Positions 26,748-34,374 of a stretch of DNA of 64,000 nucleotides are shown in pieces (within the stretch, counting starts at the first letter, position 1; each line of letters begins with the position of its first letter). Under the pieces are notes generated by a model that worked only from the letters and a program-made list of their open reading frames with translations, did no database searches and was not told the DNA's origin. The position numbers were made by a program, and so were the translations under genes. Source of the stretch: Rhodococcus_G sp042879035 (GTDB taxonomy: Bacteria; Actinomycetota; Actinomycetes; Mycobacteriales; Mycobacteriaceae); contig NZ_JBIAOU010000003.1 in the NCBI RefSeq assembly GCF_042879035.1, positions 359,356 to 423,355 on the forward strand. Reading direction: 5' to 3'.

Positions 26748-27389
26748 TTACACGGGATCCGGCTCCAGGCCGAGTGCGCCGAGGCACATCAGATCGAGGG
26801 TGTCGAGCAGGGCTGCCTCGTTCGCCTCGTCGCCCTGGATGAGCCAGAGGTACAGGGTGTGGTCCACCATCGCCGCCATGGTGCGGGCGGCGAGGGTGGG
26901 GTCGAGCTCGGCACGCACGAGGCCTTCCTCCTGCCATCGGGCGATGGCTCGTGCGGTGCGTTCGGTCAGTTGACGGCGGTGCTCGTGGCGCAGCTCGCGG
27001 AACTCGTCGTTGAACGTCGCGACCTGCTCCACGATCGCCATCAGGCGGGCGTTGCGCCGGTAGGCCTGGTAGTACGACCGGTTCGACGCCACGAGCCGGG
27101 CCGCGGGGGAGAGGGTGGCGTCGGTGGGTTCGCGACGGTGCACGTCTTCGAACAGTCGGGTGCTCAGTTCGCGGAAGACGTCTTCCTTCGACTCGAAGTA
27201 CCGGTAGAAGGTTCCGTAGGAGACGTTCGCCTCCTGGCTGATCTGCTCGACCCGGGCGTCGGGGAACCCGACCGTCTCGAAGACGGTGCGCGCGGCGTCG
27301 AGCAGCGCGTCACGGGTCTTGCGTCCCCGCGCGGTCAGGGTCTCGACCGGCGCGGGCACGGACGGGGTGTTGACAGATGACTTGGCCAC
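26748..27389 (-). CDS. TetR-family regulator of the catabolic cluster
   Basis: This repressor has about 213 aa from GTG 27389; a TTG at 27404 would give 218. The HTH is clear: KTRDALLDAARTVFETVGF, VEQISQEANVSYGTFYRYFESK. The palindromic operator at 27410-27428 lies just upstream, between this gene and the divergent VOC gene, so autoregulation and control of both directions is expected. An almost identical operator stands before the CoA ligase at 17504-17522. The ligand is probably a CoA thioester or the pathway acid, as for many catabolic TetR proteins (inference). Confidence 0.92.
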   Translation of the reverse strand: MAKSSVNTPSVPAPVETLTARGRKTRDALLDAARTVFETVGFPDARVEQISQEANVSYGTFYRYFESKEDVFRELSTRLFEDVHRREPTDATLSPAARLVASNRSYYQAYRRNARLMAIVEQVATFNDEFRELRHEHRRQLTERTARAIARWQEEGLVRAELDPTLAARTMAAMVDHTLYLWLIQGDEANEAALLDTLDLMCLGALGLEPDPV

Positions 27390-27409
27390 GGTCAAACTAT
27401 CCAATAAGA

Positions 27410-27428
27410 TGACATGACTGTCAAGTCA
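27410..27428. promoter_or_regulatory. 19-bp operator TGACnTGACnGTCAnGTCA in the divergent TetR/VOC region
   Basis: TGACATGACTGTCAAGTCA is a perfect TGAC/GTCA double palindrome. Positions 27406-27429 match 17500-17523 in 22 of 24 bases. It sits 6 bp from the TTG and 21 bp from the GTG candidate start of tetR, and 56 bp upstream of the VOC gene. Confidence 0.82.
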
Positions 27429-27483
27429 TGTTTCCCCCGGCTTCGCTGCATTCACGCCGCTGAAAACTCATCGAAGGACCGAA

Positions 27484-28050
27484 ATGACGTCTTCCAATCC
27501 CAAGTTCGAGCTTCGTGGGATCAATCACCTCGCGTTGGTGTGCGCGGACATGAAGCGCACCATCGACTTCTACACCGGAATCCTCGGGATGCCGCTGATC
27601 AAGACCCTCGACCTGCCGGGTGGTCTCGGTCAGCACTTCTTCTTCGACTGCGGCAACGGCAACACCGTCGCCTTCTTCTGGCTCGCGGACTCGCCCGACG
27701 CCGCCCCCGGCATCGCCGCACCGAAGGGCAGACCCGACGAGGGCGAACTCGCCAGTGCGATCGGCTCGATGAACCACGTCGCGTTCGCGGTGCCGCCGGA
27801 GAAGTTCGACGAGTACCGCGCACGGCTCGAGGCCGCGGGCGTCGAGGTCAGCCGCATCCTCAACCACGACGACAGCCCGCAGGGCGTGTCGAAGGACGTG
27901 CACGCCGGCACCTTCGTCCGCTCGTTCTACTTCCAGGACCCCGACGGAGTCCTTCTCGAGTTCGCCTGCTGGACCCGCGAGTTCACCGAAGCCGACGTGG
28001 CGCACGAGCCGCGGACCGCCGCCGACCGTAAGACGCCCAGCGCCTCCTGA
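27484..28050 (+). CDS. VOC/glyoxalase-fold protein
   Basis: The 188-aa vicinal-oxygen-chelate protein has two beta-alpha-beta-beta-beta halves: GINHLALVCADMKRTIDFYTG (His15), then MNHVAFAV with a second His, and DPDGVLLEFACW with the Glu ligand. The H/H/E set suggests a metal-dependent dioxygenase, isomerase or glyoxalase-like enzyme. It starts at ATG 27484 with GAAGGA upstream. It is divergent from tetR and precedes the CMD gene by 28 nt in the same unit. Confidence 0.9.
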   Translation: MTSSNPKFELRGINHLALVCADMKRTIDFYTGILGMPLIKTLDLPGGLGQHFFFDCGNGNTVAFFWLADSPDAAPGIAAPKGRPDEGELASAIGSMNHVAFAVPPEKFDEYRARLEAAGVEVSRILNHDDSPQGVSKDVHAGTFVRSFYFQDPDGVLLEFACWTREFTEADVAHEPRTAADRKTPSAS

Positions 28051-28078
28051 CCCCGAGCCGCAACGAAAGGATTCCGAC

Positions 28079-28717
28079 ATGCCCCGACTTCGTGAGGTCC
28101 CCCGCGCCGAGGTGACCGACGAGAAGATCCTCTTCTTCTACGACCGGCTGTTCGGGCCGGACAAGGATCCCGCCGTCGACCACGGCACCATCCACTACAC
28201 GCCCGGCGACTGGTGGACCGTGTTCGCGCAGTCCCCGACCGTGTTCCGGCACGCGGTGCGCGGCTTCCAGCTGTACCGGAACGCCGAACTCGATCCGCTG
28301 CTGCGCGAACTCGGACAGGCGCGGGCCGGCTACGCGCGCGGCAGCCAGTTCGTGTTCTCCCAGCACTGCAAGCAGATGCGCTCCCTCGGGATGAAGGAGG
28401 AGAAGATCGCCGCACTGCCGCACTGGCAGGTCAGCGACCTGTTCTCCGAGCTCGAGCGGGCCGTGCTGGCCTACACCGACGGGCTCGTCTACGACAGCGG
28501 GCGCGTGCCCGACGAGGTGTTCGACGTCCTCAAGGCGAACCTGTCCGACGCCGAGATCCTGGAACTGACCTACATCACCTGCATGTACGACATGCACGCC
28601 ACGATGTGCCGAGCGCTCAAACTCGAGTTCGACGACCGGCCCGAACCGATCGAGGAGGTCCGGGTGCCCGAGGGTGTCGAGGTCGCGGACCTGTCGGCGG
28701 ACCTGGCCGGCGAGTGA
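28079..28717 (+). CDS. carboxymuconolactone decarboxylase-family protein
   Basis: This 212-aa protein has a CMD/AhpD-like helical domain: GSQFVFSQHCKQMRSLGM and a second helix pair with YITCMYDMHATMCRALKLEFD. The CMD region has Cys and His in SQHCK, but not the CxxC pair of AhpD peroxidases, so a peroxidase role is unlikely. Such proteins recur in catabolic clusters for aromatic and cyclic acids. It follows the VOC gene, starts at ATG 28079 and ends before a strong hairpin terminator. Confidence 0.88.
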   Translation: MPRLREVPRAEVTDEKILFFYDRLFGPDKDPAVDHGTIHYTPGDWWTVFAQSPTVFRHAVRGFQLYRNAELDPLLRELGQARAGYARGSQFVFSQHCKQMRSLGMKEEKIAALPHWQVSDLFSELERAVLAYTDGLVYDSGRVPDEVFDVLKANLSDAEILELTYITCMYDMHATMCRALKLEFDDRPEPIEEVRVPEGVEVADLSADLAGE

Positions 28718-28721
28718 TCTC

Positions 28722-28767
28722 CCCGTGAGTCTTTTCGGCCCGCTGGCGGACCGAAAGGACTCACGGG
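28722..28767 (+). terminator. terminator between CMD gene and convergent FAD oxidase
   Basis: A 17-bp stem with a single mismatch (28722-28738 with 28751-28767) and a 12-nt loop, starting 5 nt after the CMD stop and lying 10 nt from the end of the convergent oxidase gene. It probably serves both. Confidence 0.75.
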
Positions 28768-28776
28768 TCGCTCGGA

Positions 28777-30153
28777 TCACCGCGCGGGCAGTACGTGCGG
28801 GTTGAGCATCGTCGCGGGGTCGAGTGCGGCGCGGATCGAGCGCATCACCTCGAGGTCGACCTCGGTGCGCCCGAGACCGACCCACGCCGCCTTCGCCCGT
28901 CCGACGCCGTGCTCGGCGCTGATACTGCCCTCGTGCCGCGCGACCCGGCGCAGCACCAGGTCGGTGATCGCCTCCCGCTGACCGACGGCGACGTCGAGCA
29001 GGTTGACGTGAACGTTGCCGTCGCCCAGATGGCCGAAGCAGATCGCGCGGACCGCCGGGAACGCCGCGGCGAGGTCGTCCCGTAGGGCGGTGAGGAACGG
29101 TTCGATCTCCCGCAACGGCGTGGAGATGTCGAGTTTGACCGGCGGCGTGGAGGATTCAGCGCTGACCGCCTCCGTGTGGCTCTCGCGGTACTGCCACAGC
29201 CGGTGCGCCGGACCCGCTTCGACCGCGGCGCCCCGGACCGCGGTACCGGCATCCTCGAGGACGGAGAACAGCGCCGCCTGGGCCTCGTCGCCGCCGGAGA
29301 CCTCGACCAGAAGGTAGAACGGAGCGTCGACGTCGAGCGGGGCGCGCAGGTCGCGGTGACCGCGGACCAGTGCGACTCCGGCGCGGGTCATCAGTTCCGC
29401 GGCCTCGAGGGTCAGCCCCGCCCGCTGCAGGCCGTCCACCAATCGCAGTGCGGCACGAACGGATTCCGCACCCACCAGCGCGACCTGAGTTTCCGAGGGC
29501 GGCACGATCAGACGCATCAGGACGCGGGTGACCACGGCCAGCGTGCCCTCCGACCCGGCGAGCAGCCCCGGCAGGTCGTAGCCGACGTTGTCCTTGGTCA
29601 GTTCCTTCCATCGGGTGAGGACCCGGCCGTCGGAGAGCACCGCCTCGATGCCGAGGAGCTGGCTGCGGGTGTTGCCGTTCTTGATCACCCGGATGCCGCC
29701 CGCGTTGGTGGACACGATGCCGCCGAGGGTCGCCGAGTCGCGCGACGCGAGGTCGACTCCCAGGTCGAGTCCGTGCTCCCGGGCGGCCTGCTGGGCGCGC
29801 GCGACCGTGACACCGGCGCCGGCGGCGAGGGTGCGACCGACCGGGTCGACCTGCTCGATCCCGGTGAGCCGCGCGGTGCTCAGCACCACCTCGCCGTGCA
29901 TGGGGATCGACCCGCCGACCAGTCCGGTGTTGCCGCCCTGGGGGACGACGGCAACTCCCGCACGGTGACAGGCCGCCAGCACGGCGGAGACCTCGGCGGT
30001 GTCCGCGGGACGGACCACCGCCACGGTGTGGCCGGTCCAGTGTCCCGTCCAGTCGGTGACGTACCCGGCGACGACGTCCCGGTCGGTCAGGACCTGGGCT
30101 GCGCCGACGATGGACGCGAGCTCGTCCACGAACGACTGCGTGTGCACTGCCAT
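28777..30153 (-). CDS. FAD-linked oxidase (GlcD / D-2-hydroxyacid dehydrogenase type)
   Basis: The 458-aa flavoprotein has the PCMH-type FAD domain: VVPQGGNTGLVGGSIP near 70, then DLASRDSATLGGIVSTNAGGIRVIKNG and GYDLPGLLAGSEGTLAVVTRV. The C-terminal cap ends with CFGHLGDGNVHVN, SAEHGVGRAK and DPATMLNPHVLPAR, as in glycolate oxidase GlcD, D-lactate dehydrogenase and D-2-hydroxyglutarate dehydrogenase. It oxidises a D-2-hydroxyacid. ATG 30153 is chosen because GAGGAGG lies 9 nt upstream; an ATG at 30162 would be too close. A REP-like hairpin lies just upstream. Confidence 0.93.
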   Translation of the reverse strand: MAVHTQSFVDELASIVGAAQVLTDRDVVAGYVTDWTGHWTGHTVAVVRPADTAEVSAVLAACHRAGVAVVPQGGNTGLVGGSIPMHGEVVLSTARLTGIEQVDPVGRTLAAGAGVTVARAQQAAREHGLDLGVDLASRDSATLGGIVSTNAGGIRVIKNGNTRSQLLGIEAVLSDGRVLTRWKELTKDNVGYDLPGLLAGSEGTLAVVTRVLMRLIVPPSETQVALVGAESVRAALRLVDGLQRAGLTLEAAELMTRAGVALVRGHRDLRAPLDVDAPFYLLVEVSGGDEAQAALFSVLEDAGTAVRGAAVEAGPAHRLWQYRESHTEAVSAESSTPPVKLDISTPLREIEPFLTALRDDLAAAFPAVRAICFGHLGDGNVHVNLLDVAVGQREAITDLVLRRVARHEGSISAEHGVGRAKAAWVGLGRTEVDLEVMRSIRAALDPATMLNPHVLPAR

Positions 30154-30171
30154 GACGCACATCCTCCTCGC

Positions 30172-30234
30172 CCGGCGGCTCCGCCGCCCGTGCGCGATTT
30201 CGGTCGTGGAAGCTGCCAAACCCGCGCACAGACG
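30172..30234 (-). repeat. REP-like hairpin element, copy 2, in a divergent promoter region
   Basis: Read on the minus strand: GTGCGCGGGTTTGG, a 12-nt loop, CCGAAATCGCGCAC, then GGG and the tail CGGCGGAGCCGCC, 19 nt upstream of the FAD oxidase ATG. The arms match in 11 of 14 positions. On the plus side the other arm is followed by a similar short palindrome (ACGCCGCAGGCG) facing the divergent lipase at 30258. Thus both genes have a hairpin-plus-palindrome at their 5' end. Confidence 0.65.
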
Positions 30235-30245
30235 CCGCAGGCGCC

Positions 30246-30257
30246 TATCGTGGTGGC
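30246..30257 (+). promoter_or_regulatory. leaderless -10 box of the lipase gene
   Basis: TATCGT (TAnnnT type) ends 6 nt before the GTG at 30258 and no Shine-Dalgarno sequence is present, so transcription probably starts at the start codon. Confidence 0.5.
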
Positions 30258-31094
30258 GTGGCGCACACCGAGGGAACGTTCACCGGCAATCACGGCACCC
30301 GGATCGACTACGACGTCTGGACGCCGGACGGCGATCCCGTCGCGATCCTGGTGCTCGCTCACGGTCTCGGCGAGCACAACCGCCGCTACGACCACGTCGT
30401 CGCCCGGTTGGTCGACGTCGGTCTCGTCGTGTACGCACCCGACCACCGCGGCCACGGCCGCTCCGGCGGCAAACGCGTCGAACTCAAGGACTGGCGCGAC
30501 TTCACCGACGACCTGCACCGCGTGTTCGACATCGCCCGCGACGAGCACCCGGGGCTGCCCGTGTACCTGCTCGGGCACTCCATGGGCGGGGCGATCGCCC
30601 TCGACTACGCACTCGACCACCAGGACGACCTCGCGGGCCTGATCCTGTCCGGCCCGGCCGTCGACGTCACGTCCGGCACGCCCGCCATCGTCGTCACCCT
30701 CGGCAAGATCATCGGCAAGTACCTGCCGGGGCTGCCCGTGGAGACGCTCGACGCCAACCTCGTCTCGCGCGACCCCAAGGTCGTCGCCGCGTACAACGCA
30801 GATCCGCTCGTGCACCACGGCAAGGTCCCGGCCGGCATCGCCCGCGGCATGATCCTCACCGCGGAGTCGCTACCCGACCGACTGCCCTCGCTGACGCTGC
30901 CGCTGCTGCTGCTGCACGGCGAGAAGGACGGACTCGCCGCCGTCAGCGGGAGCCGGACCATCGCGTCCACCGCGGGGTCCTCGGACCTGACCTACCACGA
31001 GTACGAGGGCCTCTACCACGAGGTGTTCAACGAACCCGAGCAGGAGAAGGTGCTGGGCGACGTCGTCGACTGGCTGCGCGGCCACCTCGACTGA
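30258..31094 (+). CDS. alpha/beta hydrolase, monoacylglycerol lipase-like
   Basis: The 278-aa serine hydrolase matches the monoacylglycerol-lipase family (mycobacterial Rv0183 type). It has an oxyanion region LVLAHGLGEHNRRYDHV, the lid-preceding YAPDHRGHGRSGGKR, nucleophile elbow LGHSMGG (about 97-103), a late Asp (LLHGEKDGLA) and His in YEGLYHEVFNEP. It cleaves monoacylglycerols in its relatives. It starts at GTG 30258 without a leader and is divergent from the FAD oxidase. Confidence 0.93.
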   Translation: MAHTEGTFTGNHGTRIDYDVWTPDGDPVAILVLAHGLGEHNRRYDHVVARLVDVGLVVYAPDHRGHGRSGGKRVELKDWRDFTDDLHRVFDIARDEHPGLPVYLLGHSMGGAIALDYALDHQDDLAGLILSGPAVDVTSGTPAIVVTLGKIIGKYLPGLPVETLDANLVSRDPKVVAAYNADPLVHHGKVPAGIARGMILTAESLPDRLPSLTLPLLLLHGEKDGLAAVSGSRTIASTAGSSDLTYHEYEGLYHEVFNEPEQEKVLGDVVDWLRGHLD

Positions 31095-31145
31095 ACCGCC
31101 GGTTCGCCCGCGAAGGTCGGGCGCAACTCGGTAGCGTCCGGTGTC

Positions 31146-32113
31146 GTGTCCCGAGTGATCCATCGGCAGGTGTCGGTGAACGGCATCGATCTGCACGTCG
31201 CCGAGCAGGGCGAGGGGCCGCCGGTGGTGCTGTGCCACGGCTTCCCGGGGCTGTGGTTCAGTTGGCGGCACCAGCTCGACGCGCTGTCGCGGGCCGGATA
31301 CCGCGTGATCGCCCCCGACATGCGCGGCTACGGCCGCAGCAGCGCCCCGCCGGATGCGAGCGCCTACGACCGCGAGCACACCGTCGGCGATCTGGTGGGC
31401 CTGCTCGACGCCCTCGACGTCGAGCGGGCGGTGTTCGCGGGCCACGACTTCGGTGCGCACCTGGTGTGGGACCTGCCCGCGTGGGCGCCCGGGCGGGTGC
31501 GGGCACTGATGCAGCTCAGCGTCCCCGCACACCACGTCTGCCGGTACGGCCCACCGTCGGGTTCGCATACCTGGCGTCCCAGCACTTCGCCCACGTGCAC
31601 TACTTCCAGCAGGTCGGCGTCGCGGACGCCGAACTCGGCGGGCGGCCACGCGAATTCCTCACGAAGATCTTCCACGCCCTGTCCGGGGCCAACCGGTACC
31701 TGGACTGCTGGGAGTTCCCGTCCGAGGGCAACGGCTACCTCGACGTCCTCCCCGACCCGCCCGCGCTGCCGTGGCCCTGGCTCGGCGACGCCGAATTGGA
31801 TTACTACGTGGACGAATTCAGTCGCACCGGCTTCACCGGCGGGCTGAACTGGTATCGCGCCGAGGACGCGGTGTGGGCGCAGAACGAGGCCCTGCACGAC
31901 GTCCCGATCGACGCGCCGACCGTGTTCGTCGCCGGAGCCGCGGACCCGGTGCTGGAGATGACGGGACGAGATCCGTTCGGCGCCATGCGCGCACTCGTCC
32001 CGGGCCTCGTCGGCGCCCACGTCATCGCCGGCGCCGGTCACTTCGTGCAGATGGAGAAACCCGACGAGGTCAACGCGATCTGGCTCGACTTCCTCGCCGG
32101 TCTCGAGGACTGA
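31146..32113 (+). pseudogene. epoxide-hydrolase-like alpha/beta hydrolase with a single frameshift
   Basis: The first part reads from GTG 31146: LHVAEQGEGPPVVLCHGFPGLWFSW with HGFPG, nucleophile-elbow Asp in FAGHDFGAHLVWDL. After LMQLSVP, reading continues in another frame (RTPRLPVRPTVGFAYLASQ ... to GHFVQMEKPDEVNAIWLDFL, 32113). Adding one C to the CCCC run at 31523-31526 joins the two parts perfectly, giving a ~322-aa epoxide hydrolase with lid Tyr residues and catalytic His in AGAGHFVQ. The lesion is therefore a 1-nt homopolymer deletion: either a recent mutation or a sequencing error. A TAGCGT box 8 nt before the start suggests a leaderless mRNA. Confidence 0.85.
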
Positions 32114-32155
32114 CCGCACGACCAACCGACCAGACGCCTCCTGCCACCCCGGGCT

Positions 32156-32230
32156 GAAGGCCACCTTCGGTCTCCTGGTCGAGATGAAGGTGGCCTTCGG
32201 CCTCGTGGACGAGGTGAAGGTGGCCTTCGG
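32156..32230. repeat. inverted/direct repeat cluster at a convergent gene junction
   Basis: GAAGGCCACCTTCGG (32156-32170) is followed by two direct copies of GAAGGTGGCCTTCGG (32186-32200 and 32216-32230) with a 30-nt period. The first is the reverse complement of the others over GAAGGCCACCTTC, so alternative 13-bp hairpins can form with either copy. It lies between the epoxide hydrolase end and the convergent lumazine synthase stop and probably terminates both. Confidence 0.65.
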
Positions 32231-32246
32231 CCGCGAGCGGGGGTGG

Positions 32247-32687
32247 CTACTTGATGGTGGCCAGCGAGGCGAGGGTGGCGGAGCACGCGTCCGCGACCTC
32301 GGCGCCCTTCTTGTCGAAGTGCGCGGTGAAGAAGTCGGCGTGGTCGGCGTGATCGTGGAAGTGGTGCGGGGTGAGCACCGCCGAGAACACCGGGACGTCG
32401 GTGTCGAGCTGCACGCGCATCAGCCCGTCGATAACGGCGGTCGCGACGAACTCGTGCCGGTAGATGCCGCCGTCCACGACGAGGCCTGCGGCGACGACGG
32501 CGTCGAAGCGTCCGGTGCGGGCGAGGCGCTGGGCGTGCAGCGGGATCTCGAAGGCGCCAGGCGTCTCGAAGAACTCGACGGCAGCAGGGTCGTGGCCGAG
32601 CTCGCGCCAGCGGGCGACGAACGCATCCCGCGCGTGATCGACGATGGACCGGTGCCAGGTGGCCTGGACGAAGGCGATGGTCGTCAT
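32247..32687 (-). CDS. ribH: 6,7-dimethyl-8-ribityllumazine synthase, type II (RibH2-like)
   Basis: The 146-aa enzyme of riboflavin synthesis condenses ribitylaminouracil with dihydroxybutanone phosphate. Motifs: FVQATWHRSIVDHARDAF, ETPGAFEIPLHAQRLARTG (substrate loop), AAGLVVDGGIYRHEFVA, and VPVFSAVLTPHHFHDHADHADFF, where type-I enzymes have GVLT. The replacements at GxV(x)GxTxH and the extra HH..H..H motif are as in type II enzymes of Brucella and Mesorhizobium. ATG 32687 is used. No other riboflavin gene is nearby, so this is likely a second copy for special conditions. Confidence 0.9.
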   Translation of the reverse strand: MTTIAFVQATWHRSIVDHARDAFVARWRELGHDPAAVEFFETPGAFEIPLHAQRLARTGRFDAVVAAGLVVDGGIYRHEFVATAVIDGLMRVQLDTDVPVFSAVLTPHHFHDHADHADFFTAHFDKKGAEVADACSATLASLATIK

Positions 32688-32805
32688 GGGCAAAATGCTA
32701 GACGCGGTGCTTCTCGGCCACCACTTCGGGCGGGCGTAATTTTCACCTCGGATTCCGGGAAATATTGTCCGAAGGAACTTTTCGTAACCGTCACCGACCC
32801 GTTGC

Positions 32806-32818
32806 TACGGTGGGACGC
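32806..32818 (+). promoter_or_regulatory. leaderless -10 box of the acyltransferase gene
   Basis: TACGGT (TAnnnT) ends 7 nt before the ATG at 32819. No Shine-Dalgarno sequence is visible. Confidence 0.45.
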
Positions 32819-33601
32819 ATGGACAAGCCCGACGTGACTCTCGAGAACTCCGACGCCGTCTACGACTACTACCTCGGGCACCAACAGAACCGGATGCTGG
32901 CGAAGGCGGCGTACGCGACACTGGCGGCGAGGTTCCGGCCGCGGGTCCGGTACGCCGACGGGGCGCGGGAGAAGATCCATGAGCTCGTGCGGTCGCACAC
33001 CAGCCTCGTGCTGTCGGTGAACCACCTGTCGGAGTCCGATCCGTACACGGTCGCGGCGGCGGCGTGGCGCAGCCCGCTGCGCGCGGTCATCGGTCGGACC
33101 CGGGTTCTCGCGAAGGACGAACTGTTCGCCGAGCGTTCGATGCGGAACCGGATCGACCTGATGGGCTCGATCCCGGTGTTCCGCGGCAAGAACCACGGCA
33201 TGCGCGCCGTCAACGCCGCGGGCCAGCGGATGATGGACGTGTGCGCCGAGCGGATGCGCAGCGGTGACAGCATCGCGATCTTCCCCGAGGGCACCTGCAA
33301 CGAGGGTGATCCGACGCGGCTGCAGTCCGTCGGCAGCGGGGTCGGGCACATCACCAGCCGGGCGATGCGACTCGGCGTCACGCCCGTGCTGCTGCACATG
33401 GGCATCTACTACGGCGCCTCGGCCGCCGACGGCGTGCGCGACGCGAGCGTCTACTTCGACGTCCCGGTCGCCGACGTCCCCGACAAGCCGGCCGCGATCG
33501 CCCGTCTGGTGCACGACCGGTTGCAGGACGCCGTGGACGGCGCGGTCGCCCGGTACCGAGTCGCCGGTACCGAGGCCCGGTACCGAGCCGGCCGGTGCTG
33601 A
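32819..33601 (+). CDS. 1-acylglycerol-3-phosphate acyltransferase-like protein (PlsC family)
   Basis: The 260-aa protein has the acyltransferase block NHLSESD (NHx4D), a second block in IPVFRGKNHGMRAVNAA, and FPEGTCNEG (block III, EGT). These mark lysophospholipid acyltransferases that move acyl chains to glycerolipid precursors at the inner membrane face. No clear membrane span is present, so it is probably peripheral. ATG 32819 is chosen from the promoter position; it removes an upstream extension with no similarity. It is followed 59 nt later by a rhodanese gene. Confidence 0.85.
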   Translation: MDKPDVTLENSDAVYDYYLGHQQNRMLAKAAYATLAARFRPRVRYADGAREKIHELVRSHTSLVLSVNHLSESDPYTVAAAAWRSPLRAVIGRTRVLAKDELFAERSMRNRIDLMGSIPVFRGKNHGMRAVNAAGQRMMDVCAERMRSGDSIAIFPEGTCNEGDPTRLQSVGSGVGHITSRAMRLGVTPVLLHMGIYYGASAADGVRDASVYFDVPVADVPDKPAAIARLVHDRLQDAVDGAVARYRVAGTEARYRAGRC

Positions 33602-33660
33602 CGGGCGAAGGCGCCGCGGCGGCCGTCGGTACACTGGCGGCGACCGTCTGGAGGACGAAC

Positions 33661-33969
33661 ATGCAGCAAGTGGATGTGACCGCACTGGAGGAGGCGCTCG
33701 CCGCGGGCGCCCCGCTGATCGACGTGCGCGAGGCCGACGAATTCGCGGAGGCGCGGGTGCCGGGCGCGGTGCTCGTTCCGCTCAGCCAGTTCACGGCGCG
33801 GCTGGACGAAATCCCTTCGGCGGACACTGTGTACGTGATCTGTGCGATGGGCGGACGCAGTGCGCAGGCCACGAACTACCTCAACGCGACCGGCGTCAAC
33901 GCCGTCAATGTCGCGGGCGGCACCCAGGCGTGGATCGCGTCCGGGCGCGCCGTCGACAGCGGCGCCTGA
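33661..33969 (+). CDS. single-domain rhodanese-like protein
   Basis: The 102-aa cytoplasmic sulfurtransferase-type protein has APLIDVREADEFAEARVPGAVLVPLSQF and the active-site loop CAMGGRS with catalytic Cys, then GGTQAWIASG. It is likely a persulfide carrier in thiol or sulfur handling. ATG 33661 follows GGAGGA, and a TACACT -10 box lies upstream at about 33629. The next rightward gene is 1.7 kb away, so it is monocistronic or ends the acyltransferase transcript. Confidence 0.92.
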   Translation: MQQVDVTALEEALAAGAPLIDVREADEFAEARVPGAVLVPLSQFTARLDEIPSADTVYVICAMGGRSAQATNYLNATGVNAVNVAGGTQAWIASGRAVDSGA

Positions 33970-33990
33970 GAGCCGGTCCGGGCCGGTGCG

Positions 33991-34374
33991 TCAGCGCCAG
34001 GCCCGGTCGTACCGGTTGATCTCGGCCTCACGGGCGGCGCGCCGCCTGTCGTTGTCGAGGTCCATCGGCAGCCCGTTCTTCTGCAGCCGCCGCGCCCGGT
34101 TCTGGTGGATGTACACCACCGAGTAGAAGACGGCCAGCGACAGGCCGAGCAGCACCATCGACGCTCGCAGCCACAGCGGCCCGGGGAAGAACAGGAACGC
34201 CACGTACAGCGGGATGAACGGCACCTGCGCGCGGATCAGGTGCCGGACCAGATAGTGATCGCCGGTGATGTCGTTCAGGACCCAGTCGTTCAGGGTCTCG
34301 GGTAGCCTCGCGCCGAACGCGTAGGCGATCCACTGCAGCGGGTTGGGCCGGGTGACGCCCATTCTTCCGGTCAT
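33991..34374 (-). CDS. small membrane protein of the DUF5313 type
   Basis: The 127-aa protein has a central hydrophobic hairpin: two segments (VPFIPLYVAFLFFPGPLW, then ASMVLLGLSLAVFYSVVYI) flanked by PNPLQWIAYAFGARLPETLNDWVL and a basic tail (RRRAAREAEINRYD). This arrangement fits the actinobacterial DUF5313 family of unknown function. Its ATG overlaps the stop of the MarR gene (34371-34374), so both come from one mRNA and it may be a target of that regulator. Confidence 0.82.
   Translation of the reverse strand: MTGRMGVTRPNPLQWIAYAFGARLPETLNDWVLNDITGDHYLVRHLIRAQVPFIPLYVAFLFFPGPLWLRASMVLLGLSLAVFYSVVYIHQNRARRLQKNGLPMDLDNDRRRAAREAEINRYDRAWR

Noticed and set aside
32184..32246. Coding potential of the 30-bp tandem repeat (KVAFG units)
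   Set aside because: The repeat is explained by hairpin arms at a convergent gene junction; no ribosome binding site or stable reading frame.
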